A stretch of 64,000 nucleotides of DNA from Streptomyces althioticus (lineage in GTDB: Bacteria > Actinomycetota > Actinomycetes > Streptomycetales > Streptomycetaceae), in NCBI GenBank assembly GCA_014649355.1, contig BMSW01000025.1, forward strand, positions 1 through 64,000, in the 5' to 3' direction. The position numbers and the translations under genes are program-made. The notes under the pieces were generated by a model that worked only from the letters and a program-made list of their open reading frames with translations, was not told where the DNA came from and ran no database searches. This document shows, piece after piece, positions 33,584 to 42,157 of this stretch; position 1 is the first letter of the stretch, and every line of letters starts with the position of its first letter.

Positions 33584-33654
33584 GCGCGGGACGGTACCCG
33601 GGTGAACTCCGGTGCAGAAGAGGGCGTCTGACGGTGCGTGGGGTGGGAGGGGAG

Positions 33655-34131
33655 TCAGCCGTGGTCGTACACGGTGACCGGTATTCCCCGCCTGACCAGG
33701 CGGTTCTCCACGAGCGGCTCGACGCGGGACCACCTGCCGCCGGCCAGGCCGCAGCCGATGCGGGGCATGTGGACCGACGCGCCGAGCTCCAGCGCGTGTC
33801 CGGCGAGGCGGTCCAGGGCCGTGTCGACGGCCTCGTAGCGGACCGGGACGCCCTTGCTGCCGGTACGGACGCCGCGCTGGCCGATCGTGTTGGCCACCCA
33901 CACGTACCGCTCGGCCTGGACGAGTTGCACCGCGCCCAGGCCGAAGTCGTTCGTGGCGCGGTCGCGGTGCCAGGCGCGGTACGCCGCCTCCGGCTCGGGC
34001 CAGCGGCGGGACAGGGCGAGGACGAAGCCCTTGCCCCACCCGCCGATGTCGTTGCACACATGGGCGATGATCTTGACACCCTTCACCGACGGAACGGTGG
34101 CATCACCCCGCACGTACCTGATCTCGGACAT
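33655..34131 (-). CDS. Macrodomain protein (ADP-ribose binding/hydrolysing)
   Basis: A 158-aa single macrodomain, closest in pattern to the ALC1-like/TARG1 group that removes ADP-ribose from DNA or from acidic residues. The N-terminus has IRYVRGDATVP, then IIAHVCNDIGGWGKGFV (phosphate loop 1) and MPRIGCGLAGGRW (loop 2). TACGGT lies 6 nt before the ATG. No toxin such as a DarT-like transferase is adjacent, so a toxin-antitoxin role is not supported here. It is transcribed leftward, 71 nt before the CocE hydrolase start, but that gene has its own promoter-like hexamer. Confidence 0.88.
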   Translation of the reverse strand: MSEIRYVRGDATVPSVKGVKIIAHVCNDIGGWGKGFVLALSRRWPEPEAAYRAWHRDRATNDFGLGAVQLVQAERYVWVANTIGQRGVRTGSKGVPVRYEAVDTALDRLAGHALELGASVHMPRIGCGLAGGRWSRVEPLVENRLVRRGIPVTVYDHG

Positions 34132-34173
34132 GGCGGCACCGTACCGGCAGGCACCGACAGCGCCCCCGGTCGT

Positions 34174-35613
34174 TCACCGCCCGGCGCCGACCTTGCGGCG
34201 CACGCCGCCGTACCAGCCGGCGACCAGCGCCACCGCGATGACCGGGACGAGCAGCAGCGTCTTGCGGCCCACCTCCGGGTCGTTCCACATCAGGACGATG
34301 ACGGACGCCAGGAAGACGATCGTGACGATCTCGGTGACCGGGCTGCCGGGCAGCCGGAACGACGGCCGGGTGACGAGGCCCTCGCGGGCGCGGCGGACGA
34401 ACACCAGGTGGCAGATCATGATGATCACCCAGGTGCTGATGATGCCGAGCGAGGCGACGTTCAGCACGATCTCGAAGGCCTGGGCGGGCACGAGGAAGTT
34501 GAGGCCGACGCCGAGCACGCACACCGCGCAGGTCAGCAGGATGCCGCCGTAGGGCACCTGGCTGCGGTTCATGCGGGCGGTGAACTTCGGCGCGGAGCCC
34601 GCCGAGGCCATGGAGCGCAGGATGCGGCCGGTGGAGTACAGGCCGGAGTTCAGCGACGACATGGCGGCCGTGAGGACCACCAGGTTCATCACGTCGCCGG
34701 CGGCCGGGACGCCGATCTTCGACAGCACGGTGACGAAGGGGCTCTCCCCCGCCGAGTACATCGAGCCGGGCAGCAGCAGCGCCAGCAGGACGACGGAGCC
34801 GACGTAGAAGAGGCCGACGCGCCACATGATGGAGTTGACCGCGCGGGGGACGACCTTCTCCGGCTCGGCGGTCTCGCCCGCGGCGACGCCGACGAGTTCC
34901 AGGGCGGCGTAGGCGAAGATCACGCCCTGCATCACGAGGACGACCGGCAGCACGCCGTGCGGGAGGACACCCCCGTGGTCGGTGATCATGCTCAGGCCGG
35001 GCGTGCCGCCGCCCACCTCGTGCCGGGTGGCGAGCAGGAAGACGCCGATCAGCATGAAGGCGACGAGGGTGGCGACCTTGACGATCGCGAACCAGAACTC
35101 CATCTCGCCGAAGATCTTCACCGAGATCAGGTTCACCGCCAGGACCACCGCGAGGGCGACCAGCGCCAGCACCCATTGGGGGATGTCGGTGAAGGCGCTC
35201 CAGTAGTGCGTGTAGAGCGCGATCGCGGTGATGTCGGCGATACCGGTGGTGGACCAGTTCACGAAGTACATCCACCCGGCGACGTAGGCGCCCTTCTCGC
35301 CGAGGAATTCGCGCGCGTACGACACGAAGGAGCCGGACGACGGCCGGTACAGGACCAGCTCACCGAGGGCGCGGACCACGAAGAAGGCGAAGACGCCGCA
35401 GATCAGGTAGGCCAGCGCCAGCGCGGGGCCCGCGTCGCGCAGGCGTCCTCCGGCGCCCAGGAAGAGGCCGGTGCCGATGGCGCCGCCGATGGCGATCATG
35501 TTGACGTGGCGGGCCTTGAGGTCCTTGCTGTAGCCGGCGTCGCCCGCGTCGGCGGGCGTTCCGGCCGCCGTGGGGGGTGCGGCCGTTGCCGTGGTGACGG
35601 CGTCCTTGCTCAC
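34174..35613 (-). CDS. Amino acid permease (APC superfamily, AnsP/GabP type)
   Basis: A 479-aa secondary amino acid transporter with 12 predicted helices. The first helix contains the APC signature IAIGGAIGTGLFLGAGG and the fourth conserved region is GVIFAYAALELVGVAAGETAEPEK, both typical of the bacterial AAT family (asparagine, lysine, GABA or aromatic permeases). Specificity cannot be assigned from sequence. GTG at 35613 (VSKDAVTTAT) is preferred; a GTG four codons upstream (35625) is the alternative. The 233-nt upstream region is shared with the divergent MerR gene. Confidence 0.88.
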   Translation of the reverse strand: MSKDAVTTATAAPPTAAGTPADAGDAGYSKDLKARHVNMIAIGGAIGTGLFLGAGGRLRDAGPALALAYLICGVFAFFVVRALGELVLYRPSSGSFVSYAREFLGEKGAYVAGWMYFVNWSTTGIADITAIALYTHYWSAFTDIPQWVLALVALAVVLAVNLISVKIFGEMEFWFAIVKVATLVAFMLIGVFLLATRHEVGGGTPGLSMITDHGGVLPHGVLPVVLVMQGVIFAYAALELVGVAAGETAEPEKVVPRAVNSIMWRVGLFYVGSVVLLALLLPGSMYSAGESPFVTVLSKIGVPAAGDVMNLVVLTAAMSSLNSGLYSTGRILRSMASAGSAPKFTARMNRSQVPYGGILLTCAVCVLGVGLNFLVPAQAFEIVLNVASLGIISTWVIIMICHLVFVRRAREGLVTRPSFRLPGSPVTEIVTIVFLASVIVLMWNDPEVGRKTLLLVPVIAVALVAGWYGGVRRKVGAGR

Positions 35614-35846
35614 GCGTGGTTCCACTCTCTGGTGCGCCCGGGCGGATCACGCCCGGCTGTCCGAACTGCCTTCGGCCTGCGCGCGGTGATCACGTCACGG
35701 ACCGACGGGGCACCTTTCCTGATGTGCGGGTGCGTATGCGATGGTCTGCGTCACACCGTCGGTCTCCTCACACGCCGGCGCGTGCCCCGGCACTTGATTG
35801 ACAGCAGAGGTGTCACAGCGGCGGTGGGACAGCGATACTGCTGCAC

Positions 35847-36563
35847 ATGACGACCGAGACCGAGGCCCTGACGATCGACGAGCTGGCGGCCCGGGCCGGG
35901 GTCACCGTGCGTACAATCCGCTTCTACGGCACCAAGGGCCTGCTGCCGCCCCCGGTGCTCGGTCCCCGGCGGGTCGGCCGCTACGGCAGGGAGCATCTGG
36001 CGCGCCTCGAACTGATCGAGGAGCTGCAGAGCCGGGGCATGACCCTGGCCGCGATCGAACGCTATCTGGCGCAGCTGCCGCCCGACCTGAGCGTGCGGGA
36101 CCTGGCCGTGCAGCGGGCGGTGGTCGCGTCCTGGGCGCCGGGCACGACTGAGACGGTGTCCCGCGCGGAGCTGGAGCGCAGGGCGGGGCGCGCGCTGGGC
36201 GAGGAGGAGCTGAAGCGGCTCGCGGCGATGGACGTCGTGGAGCGGGCGGGCGGCCCGGGAGCGGACTCGGACGAGGAACTCTTCCGGGTGGACGCCGGGC
36301 TGCTGCGGCTCGGGGTGGAGCTGCTGGACGTGCCGCTGTCGCACGAGTCGGTGCTGGCCGCCCGCGCGGTGCTCACCGAGCATTCCCGCGCGGCGGCCCG
36401 GGAGCTGTCGCGGCTGCTGCGCGACGCGGTGGCGGACGGGGACACGCGCGACCGGCGGTCCCTGTCGGCGCGGATGCATCCGCTGGTGGTGCAGGCGCTC
36501 CTCACCACGTTCCAGCGGTCGCTGAAGGAGGAGCTGCGGGAGTGGCTCGACGAGGACGGCTGA
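35847..36563 (+). CDS. MerR family transcriptional regulator
   Basis: A 238-aa regulator. The winged HTH is at residues 9-75 (LTIDELAARAGVTVRTIRFY at its start, then the GRYGREHLARLELIEELQ wing and helix). The C-terminal 150 residues are helical and Glu/Arg-rich, with no cysteines for metal sensing, so the ligand is probably organic. GATACT at 35834-35839 lies 7 nt before the ATG and no Shine-Dalgarno is seen. It is convergent with fadB (30 nt apart) and divergent from the permease, so either could be its target. Confidence 0.85.
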   Translation: MTTETEALTIDELAARAGVTVRTIRFYGTKGLLPPPVLGPRRVGRYGREHLARLELIEELQSRGMTLAAIERYLAQLPPDLSVRDLAVQRAVVASWAPGTTETVSRAELERRAGRALGEEELKRLAAMDVVERAGGPGADSDEELFRVDAGLLRLGVELLDVPLSHESVLAARAVLTEHSRAAARELSRLLRDAVADGDTRDRRSLSARMHPLVVQALLTTFQRSLKEELREWLDEDG

Positions 36564-36593
36564 GCCGCCGCCCGCCGAGCCACCGCCTCGGGG

Positions 36594-38774
36594 TCAGCGG
36601 GCGTCGGTGAAGACCTCGCCCTTCTCCGCCTTCTCCACCAGGAGGGCGGGCGGGGTGAACCGCTCGCCGTAGCGCTCGGCCAGCTCGCGGGCGCGGGCGA
36701 CGAAGCCGAGCAGGCCGCCGTCGTAGCCGTTGATGTACTGCAGGACGCCGCCGGTCCAGCCGGGGAAGCCGATGCCGAGGATGGAGCCGATGTTGGCGTC
36801 GGCTACGGAGGTGAGCACGCCCTCCTCCAGCAGGCGGACGGTGTCCAGCGCCTCCGAGAACAGCATCCGCTCCTGCATGTCGCGGAACGGGATGGTGTGC
36901 CCCGGCTTGGTGAAGTGCTCGCGCAGCCCCGGCCACAGCAGGCCGCGCTTGCCGCTCTCGTCGTAGTCGTAGAAGCCGGCGCCGCCGGAGCGTCCGGTGC
37001 GGCCGAACTCGTCGACCATGCGGTCCACGACCGCCTCGGCCGGGTGCGGGGTCCAGGTGCCGCCCGCCTCCTCGACCGCCCGCTGCGTCTCGCGGCGGAT
37101 CTTCCGCGGGAGGGTGAGGGTGAGCTCGTCCATGAGGGAGAGCACCTTGGCCGGGTAGCCCGCCTGGGCGGCCGCCTGCTCGACCGACGCGGGCTCGACG
37201 CCCTCGCCGACCATCGCCACGCCCTCGTTGATGAAGTGGCCGATGACACGGGAGGTGAAGAAGCCGCGGGAGTCGTTGACCACGATCGGGGTCTTGTTGA
37301 TCTGCCGGACCAGGTCGAAGGCGCGGGCGAGCGCCTCCTCGCCGGTGCGCTCCCCCTTGATGATCTCGACGAGCGGCATCTTGTCGACGGGCGAGAAGAA
37401 GTGCAGCCCGATGAAGTCCTCCTGCCGCTCGACGCCCTCGGCGAGGGCGGTGATGGGGAGGGTGGAGGTGTTGGAGCAGAGCAGCGCGTCGGGGGCGACG
37501 ACGTTCTGCACCTCCTGGAAGACCTTGTGCTTGAGGGAGGTGTCCTCGAAGACGGCCTCGATGACCGCGTCGCAGCCGGCGAGGTCGGACACCTCGGCGG
37601 TGGGCGTGATCCGGGCGAGGAGGGCGTCGGCCTTCTCCTGGGTGGTGCGGCCGCGCGAGACGGCCTTGGCGCACAGCTTCTCGGAGTAGGCCTTGCCCTT
37701 GAGCGCGGATTCCGGGGTGACGTCCTTGAGGACGACGTCGATGCCGGCGCGGGCGCAGGAGTAGGCGATGCCCGCGCCCATCATGCCGGCGCCGAGGACG
37801 GCGACCTTGGTGACCTTGCGGGCGGGCACGTCCTTGGGGCGCCCGGCGCCGGAGTTGACGGCCTGGAGGTCGAAGAAGAACGCCTGGATCATGTTCTTCG
37901 ACGTCTGTCCCGCGGCCAGCTCGACGAAGTAGCGGGCCTCGATGACCTGCGCGGTCTCGAAGTCGACCTGGGCGCCCTCGACGGCGGCGGCCATGATGTT
38001 GCGCGGGGCCGGGTAGGGGGCGCCGCCGGTCTGCTTGCGCAGGCTCGCCGGGAAGGCGGGCAGGTTGGCGGCGAACTTCGGGTTCGACGGGGTGCCGCCG
38101 GGGATGCGGTAGCCGGGGCGGTCCCAGGGCTGCGCGGACTCGGGGTGGGCGTCGATGAAGGCGCGGGCCTTGGCGAGCATCTCCTCGCGGGTTGCGGCGA
38201 CCTCGTCGACCAGGCCGTTCTCCAGGGCGCGGCGCGGGTTGTACTGGGTGCCCTGGAGGAGCACCTTCAGCAGGGCGTCGGTGATGCCGAGCAGGCGCAC
38301 GGTGCGGACGACGCCGCCGCCTCCGGGCAGCAGGCCGAGGGTGACCTCCGGGCAGCCGATCTTGGAGCCGGGGGCGTCCAGGGCGACGCGGTGGTGGCAG
38401 GCGAGGGCGATCTCGTAACCGCCGCCGAGGGCCGCGCCGTTGATGGCGGCGACGACCGGCTTGCCGAGGGTCTCCATGCGGCGCAGCTGGCGCTTGAATG
38501 CCAGGCCGCCGTCGAACAGGTCCTGCGCGGTGTCGGGGGTGACCCGGATCAGGTCGCGCAGGTCGCCGCCGGCGAAGAAGGTCTTCTTGGCGGAGGTGAG
38601 GATGACGCCGCGAATGGAGTCCTTCTCCGCCTCCAGGCGGTCGGTGATCGCGGCGAAGGAGTCGCGGAACGCCTTGTTGACGGTGTTCGCGGACTGGTTC
38701 GGGTCGTCGAGGACGAGGGTGACGACGCCGGTGTCGTCCTGCTCCCAGCGGATGGTGGTGGACTCGCTGCTCAT
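36594..38774 (-). CDS. fadB: Multifunctional fatty acid oxidation protein (enoyl-CoA hydratase/3-hydroxyacyl-CoA dehydrogenase)
   Basis: A 726-aa alpha-subunit-type enzyme for two beta-oxidation steps. The N-terminal crotonase domain has FAGGDLRDL and INGAALGGGYEIALACHHRV; the catalytic Glu lies in GCPEVTLGLLPGGGG. The NAD-binding 3-hydroxyacyl-CoA dehydrogenase domain starts at KVAVLGAGMMGAGIAYSCAR near residue 330 and includes LHFFSPVDKMPLVEI with the catalytic His. A second dehydrogenase C-terminal domain follows. It is last in a CoA-transferase/thiolase/fadB operon, 34 nt after the thiolase stop. Confidence 0.95.
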   Translation of the reverse strand: MSSESTTIRWEQDDTGVVTLVLDDPNQSANTVNKAFRDSFAAITDRLEAEKDSIRGVILTSAKKTFFAGGDLRDLIRVTPDTAQDLFDGGLAFKRQLRRMETLGKPVVAAINGAALGGGYEIALACHHRVALDAPGSKIGCPEVTLGLLPGGGGVVRTVRLLGITDALLKVLLQGTQYNPRRALENGLVDEVAATREEMLAKARAFIDAHPESAQPWDRPGYRIPGGTPSNPKFAANLPAFPASLRKQTGGAPYPAPRNIMAAAVEGAQVDFETAQVIEARYFVELAAGQTSKNMIQAFFFDLQAVNSGAGRPKDVPARKVTKVAVLGAGMMGAGIAYSCARAGIDVVLKDVTPESALKGKAYSEKLCAKAVSRGRTTQEKADALLARITPTAEVSDLAGCDAVIEAVFEDTSLKHKVFQEVQNVVAPDALLCSNTSTLPITALAEGVERQEDFIGLHFFSPVDKMPLVEIIKGERTGEEALARAFDLVRQINKTPIVVNDSRGFFTSRVIGHFINEGVAMVGEGVEPASVEQAAAQAGYPAKVLSLMDELTLTLPRKIRRETQRAVEEAGGTWTPHPAEAVVDRMVDEFGRTGRSGGAGFYDYDESGKRGLLWPGLREHFTKPGHTIPFRDMQERMLFSEALDTVRLLEEGVLTSVADANIGSILGIGFPGWTGGVLQYINGYDGGLLGFVARARELAERYGERFTPPALLVEKAEKGEVFTDAR

Positions 38775-38808
38775 GAGGGTGTGCTCCAGGTGATCCGTCG
38801 GGAGGGGG

Positions 38809-40023
38809 TCAGATGCGCTCGACGATGGTGGCGATGCCCATGCCGCCGCCCACGCAGAGCGTGGCGAGCCCGTAGCGCTTGTCCTGGCGCTCCAGTTCGT
38901 CGACGAGGGTGCCGAGGATCATCGCGCCGGTCGCGCCGAGCGGGTGGCCCAGGGCGATGGCGCCGCCGTTGACGTTGACCTTGTCCAGCGACAGGCCCAT
39001 GTCCTTGACGAAGCGGAGCACGACGGCGGCGAACGCCTCGTTGATCTCGACGAGGTCGATGTCGTCGATGGTCAGTCCGGCCTTGGCGAGCGCCTTGCGG
39101 GTGGCGGGCGCGGGGCCGGTGAGCATGATGGTCGGCTCGGAGCCGGACACGGCGGCGGAGACGATGCGGGCGCGCGGGGTGAGGCCGTACCGCTCGCCGA
39201 CCTCCTTGGAGCCGATCGCGACGAGGGCGGCGCCGTCGACGATGCCGGAGGAGTTGCCGGCGTGGTGGACGTGGTCGATCTTCTCGACCCAGTGGTACTC
39301 CTGGAGCGCGACGGCGTCGAAGCCGCCCAGCTCGCCGATGTCCGCGAAGGACGGCTTGAGCTTGCCGAGGGAGTCGGCGGTGGTGCCGGGGCGCAGGTGC
39401 TCGTCGTGGTCGAGGACGACGAGGCCGCTGCGGTCCTTCACCGGGACGACGGACCGCTCGAAGCGGTTCTCCTTCCAGGCGCCTGCGGCGCGCTCCTGGG
39501 AGAGGGCGGCGTACTCGTCGACGTCGCGGCGGGAGAAGCCCTCGATGGTGGCGATGAGGTCGGCGCCGATGCCCTGCGGCACGAAGTTGACGTCGAGGTT
39601 GGTCATCGGGTCGTTGAACCAGGCGCCGCCGTCGGAGGCCATCGGGACGCGGGACATGGACTCCACGCCGCCCGCGAGGACCAGGTCCTCCCAGCCGGAA
39701 CGGACCTTCATCGCGGCCATGTTGACGGCTTCGAGTCCGGAGGCGCAGAAGCGGTTCTCCTGGACGCCGGCCACCGTGTCGGGCAGGCCCGCGGCGATGG
39801 CGGCGATGCGGGCGATGTCGGAGCCCTGGTCGCCGACCGGGCCGACGACGCCCAGGACGATGTCGTCGACGGCGGCCGGGTCGAGTCCGGGGAAGCGGGC
39901 GCGGATCTCGTGGATCAGCCCGACGACCAGGTCGATCGGCTTGGTGCCGTGCAGGGCGCCGTTCGCCTTGCCGCGCCCGCGCGGGGTGCGGATCGCGTCG
40001 TACACATACGCTTCGGTGCTCAC
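38809..40023 (-). CDS. fadA: Acetyl-CoA C-acyltransferase (3-ketoacyl-CoA thiolase)
   Basis: A 404-aa thiolase that cleaves 3-ketoacyl-CoA to acetyl-CoA plus a shortened acyl-CoA. The nucleophile is C93 in ENRFCASGLEAVN; the remaining active-site residues are His in GGAIALGHPLGATGA and Cys in LCVGGGMG. The GTG start is 15 nt from the CoA-transferase stop. With FadB it makes the thiolase/hydratase/dehydrogenase set of beta-oxidation; no acyl-CoA dehydrogenase is next to it. Confidence 0.95.
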   Translation of the reverse strand: MSTEAYVYDAIRTPRGRGKANGALHGTKPIDLVVGLIHEIRARFPGLDPAAVDDIVLGVVGPVGDQGSDIARIAAIAAGLPDTVAGVQENRFCASGLEAVNMAAMKVRSGWEDLVLAGGVESMSRVPMASDGGAWFNDPMTNLDVNFVPQGIGADLIATIEGFSRRDVDEYAALSQERAAGAWKENRFERSVVPVKDRSGLVVLDHDEHLRPGTTADSLGKLKPSFADIGELGGFDAVALQEYHWVEKIDHVHHAGNSSGIVDGAALVAIGSKEVGERYGLTPRARIVSAAVSGSEPTIMLTGPAPATRKALAKAGLTIDDIDLVEINEAFAAVVLRFVKDMGLSLDKVNVNGGAIALGHPLGATGAMILGTLVDELERQDKRYGLATLCVGGGMGIATIVERI

Positions 40024-40038
40024 GAGGAGGCCTTTCGC

Positions 40039-41181
40039 TCAAGGATTCGAGGGCGGGGACAGCAGGCCGGGTACGTCCCAGTCGCGGGCCACGTCCTCGG
40101 TGTCGGCGCCCGGCCGGGCGGGCCCGGTGCGGACGGTGGCGGGCGTCGCGGAGAACCGCGGCGCGGGTGCGGGCTGGGTGATGCCCGCGTGGTCGGTGAA
40201 GGTGGAGCGGGCGGCGAGGTGCGGGTGGTGCGGGGCCTCCCGCAGCGACAGCACCGGCGCCACGCACGCGTCGGTGCCCTCGAAGACGGCCGTCCAGGCG
40301 TCGCGGGTGCGGGAGGCGAACCGCTCGGCGACCCGGGCGCGCAGCTCGGGCCAACGGGTGACGTCGGAGTGCGCCCCTTGGAGGCCGGGGAGGTCCAGCA
40401 GGCGCAGGAACTCGGCGTAGAAGCGGGGCTCCAGCGCGCCGACGGCCATGTGCCCGCCGTCGGCGGTCTCGTAGGTGCCGTAGTAGGGGCAGCCGCCGTC
40501 GAGGAGGTTCGCCCCGCGGTGGTCCTGCCAGACACCGGCGGCGAGCATGCCGTGGATCATCGACGTGAGATGGGCGGTGCCGTCGACGATGGCCGCGTCG
40601 ACGTCCTGGCCGGCGCCGGTGGCGCGGGCGTGGTGCAGGGCGGCGAGGACACCGACGACCAGGTAGAGGGAGCCGCCGGCGTAGTCGCCGAGGAGGTTGG
40701 CGGGGGCGACCGGGGGCCGGCCGGCCTCGCCGGTCATGCCGAGGGCGCCGGTGACGGCGATGTAGCCGATGTCGTGTCCGGCGCGGTCGGCGAGGGGGCC
40801 TTCCTGCCCCCAGCCGGTCATCCGTCCGTAGACCAGGCGCGGGTTGCGGGCCCGGCAGTCCTCGGGGCCGACGCCGAGGCGCTCGGCGACGCCGGGACGG
40901 TAGCCCTCGATGAGGATGTCGGCGCGCGCGGCGAGGTCGAGGACGTGCCGCACGCCGTCGGACGTCTTGAGGTCGACGACCACCGAGCGCTTGTTGCGGT
41001 TGGTGACGTCCCGGGCCGGGTCGATGCCGAGTCCGGGGCCGCCGGGGCGGTCGACGCGTACGACGTCGGCGCCCAGGTCGGCGAGGAGCATGGCCGCGAA
41101 CGGGCCGGGACCGATGCCGGCCAGCTCGACCACGCGCACGCCGGTGAGCGGGCCGTGCTCCGGCGCCGTCGCCTCCGTCAT
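40039..41181 (-). CDS. CaiB/BaiF family CoA transferase, alpha-methylacyl-CoA racemase type
   Basis: A 380-aa family III CoA-transferase-fold protein. The active-site residues described for alpha-methylacyl-CoA racemases are at equivalent places: H136 in AGHDIGY and D166 in NLLGDYAGG, and the N-terminus has VVELAGIGPGPFAAMLLADL. Racemisation of 2-methylacyl-CoA would let branched chains enter beta-oxidation through the thiolase and FadB that follow in the operon. This suits streptomycete lipids, which are rich in methyl-branched acids. A Gly-rich GGGGGC Shine-Dalgarno-like tract precedes the ATG. Confidence 0.9.
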   Translation of the reverse strand: MTEATAPEHGPLTGVRVVELAGIGPGPFAAMLLADLGADVVRVDRPGGPGLGIDPARDVTNRNKRSVVVDLKTSDGVRHVLDLAARADILIEGYRPGVAERLGVGPEDCRARNPRLVYGRMTGWGQEGPLADRAGHDIGYIAVTGALGMTGEAGRPPVAPANLLGDYAGGSLYLVVGVLAALHHARATGAGQDVDAAIVDGTAHLTSMIHGMLAAGVWQDHRGANLLDGGCPYYGTYETADGGHMAVGALEPRFYAEFLRLLDLPGLQGAHSDVTRWPELRARVAERFASRTRDAWTAVFEGTDACVAPVLSLREAPHHPHLAARSTFTDHAGITQPAPAPRFSATPATVRTGPARPGADTEDVARDWDVPGLLSPPSNP

Positions 41182-41196
41182 CGAGCCCCCATCGGC

Positions 41197-41217
41197 TGTG
41201 ACACTGTTGGTGTAACA
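41197..41217. promoter_or_regulatory. Operator-like imperfect palindrome upstream of the beta-oxidation operon
   Basis: TGTGACAC and GTGTAACA (7 of 8 complementary) flank a 5-nt spacer, 16 nt upstream of the CoA transferase start. The form suits a TetR-type fatty acid regulator or the nearby MerR protein. The match is by eye only. Confidence 0.4.
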
Positions 41218-41360
41218 CCTGCGATGTTAAGAAGGTCGCGGACCCGGCACAAGGGGAGGCGAGCAAGCGCTTGGCCAGAGTAGCCGGGAGGGTGCCCGGA
41301 GTGTTCGCGACGGAGGTGGCGGGCCGCCGGTGACCGGGGGCGGGGTGCGGGTCCGGGACC

Positions 41361-41595
41361 GGTGGTCCGGCGGGCCTCGAGGGCGGCCGTCCGGCGGGCC
41401 GGGGCGGCCTTTGGCAGGCCGGGCGACGGCCATCCGCCGGCTGGGGCGGCCATCGGCCGGCCGGGCGGCGGTGCCGCGGTGGGCCGGGGCGGCTCCCGTG
41501 GGTCGAGTGACGGCCATCCGCGACCGGGGCAGCCATCCGCCGGCCGGGGGACGGTCCAGCGGCGGGCCGCGGCGGCCTCCGCAGGCCGGATGGCG
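41361..41595. repeat. Degenerate tandem repeat of about 21 nt (about 11 units)
   Basis: Units of 19-22 nt follow a loose consensus GGCGGCCATCCGCCGGCCGG; the clearest are near 41384, 41425, 41445 and 41527. Copies differ at several places, so it is old or under weak constraint. In one minus-strand frame it would read as 7-residue repeats such as GRPMAAP, AGGWPSP and GLPKAAP, but no start signal supports coding. Confidence 0.6.
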
Positions 41596-41665
41596 GACGG
41601 CAAGCAACGCTGCACGGCCTACCCGCGCTTCGTCGTGCAGCTGCGGCGACCCGGCACCGGGCGTC

Positions 41666-42067
41666 TCAGCGGGCCGTCCGCTCCGCCGTCCGGGCGTCCA
41701 GCTCGGCCGCCCGGCGCTTCGTGGCGACCGTGCGGTAGCTCTCCTCGACCCAGTCGCAGAGCAGCTCCGCCGCCGGGGCGCCCGTGGGCTCCAGCGGGAC
41801 GCGCACCCAGCCGGCCTTGCCGAGGCCGTACCCCGCGGGCTCGGCGCCCGGACAGGCGAGCGCGTGGGCGTGCGCCGTCTCGTCCGTCAGCTTCACGGTG
41901 ACCCCGAGCGGGTGACTCCCGTCGGCGGCGCCGAGGAAGACGAACACCTTCCGGTCGACCTTGGCGACCGTGTCGCCCCAGGGATGCTCCTCGACGGCGC
42001 CCGGCAGGCGCAGCGCCCACTCGCGCACTTTCTCCCACTTCCGCAGGGCGTTCCGTGGCACGGCCAT
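41666..42067 (-). CDS. MmcQ/YjbR family DNA-binding-like protein
   Basis: A 133-aa single-domain protein of the MmcQ/YjbR (CyaY-like fold) family. Features include REWALRLPGAVEEHPWGDTV, KVFVFLGAADG, WVRVPLE and the C-terminal WVEESYRTVATKR, all characteristic. Its biochemical role is not established; the DNA-binding label is a structural analogy. The ATG has GGAGG 6 nt upstream. It is divergent from the saccharopine-dehydrogenase-like gene with 90 nt between starts. Confidence 0.85.
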   Translation of the reverse strand: MAVPRNALRKWEKVREWALRLPGAVEEHPWGDTVAKVDRKVFVFLGAADGSHPLGVTVKLTDETAHAHALACPGAEPAGYGLGKAGWVRVPLEPTGAPAAELLCDWVEESYRTVATKRRAAELDARTAERTAR

Positions 42068-42157
42068 CGCTTACCTCCGGGCTCGTCGTCGGGCTCCGCA
42101 CCCCTCACGCTAGCCTCAGCCCCCGACAGCGGCGCGGCTGCACGACCAAGGGGTGTC

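Larger units (their letters stand above)
41182..41665. other. 484-nt non-coding region with operator-like palindrome and minisatellite
   Basis: No gene is supported here. The left end holds the imperfect palindrome at 41197-41217, upstream of the CoA transferase. From about 41361 to 41595 the DNA is a degenerate tandem repeat of about 21 nt, listed separately. Several frames stay open through it only because the GC content is extreme; none has a start signal or recognisable product. Confidence 0.6.

Noticed and set aside
31635..34079. N-terminal two thirds of a 1244-codon minus-strand frame ending in the M14 peptidase
   Set aside because: The extra part is an Arg/Pro/His-rich shadow of the CocE and macrodomain genes. 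The M14 signal peptide and ATGA coupling fix its start at 31634.
33655..34131. Macrodomain gene as the antitoxin of a DarT-like DNA ADP-ribosylation system
   Set aside because: No toxin gene is adjacent; the neighbours are a secreted hydrolase and an amino acid permease.
35798..35839. TTGACA (35798) with GATACT (35834) as a standard MerR promoter
   Set aside because: The spacer is 30 nt, well beyond 16-20 nt, so the two cannot be one sigma-factor promoter. GATACT alone is kept as a possible leaderless -10.
41178..41615. Minus-strand 145-codon frame with heptad-like Pro/Ala repeats across the minisatellite
   Set aside because: No Shine-Dalgarno, it overlaps the CoA-transferase start region, and the period is explained by the DNA repeat. 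Kept only as a repeat feature.
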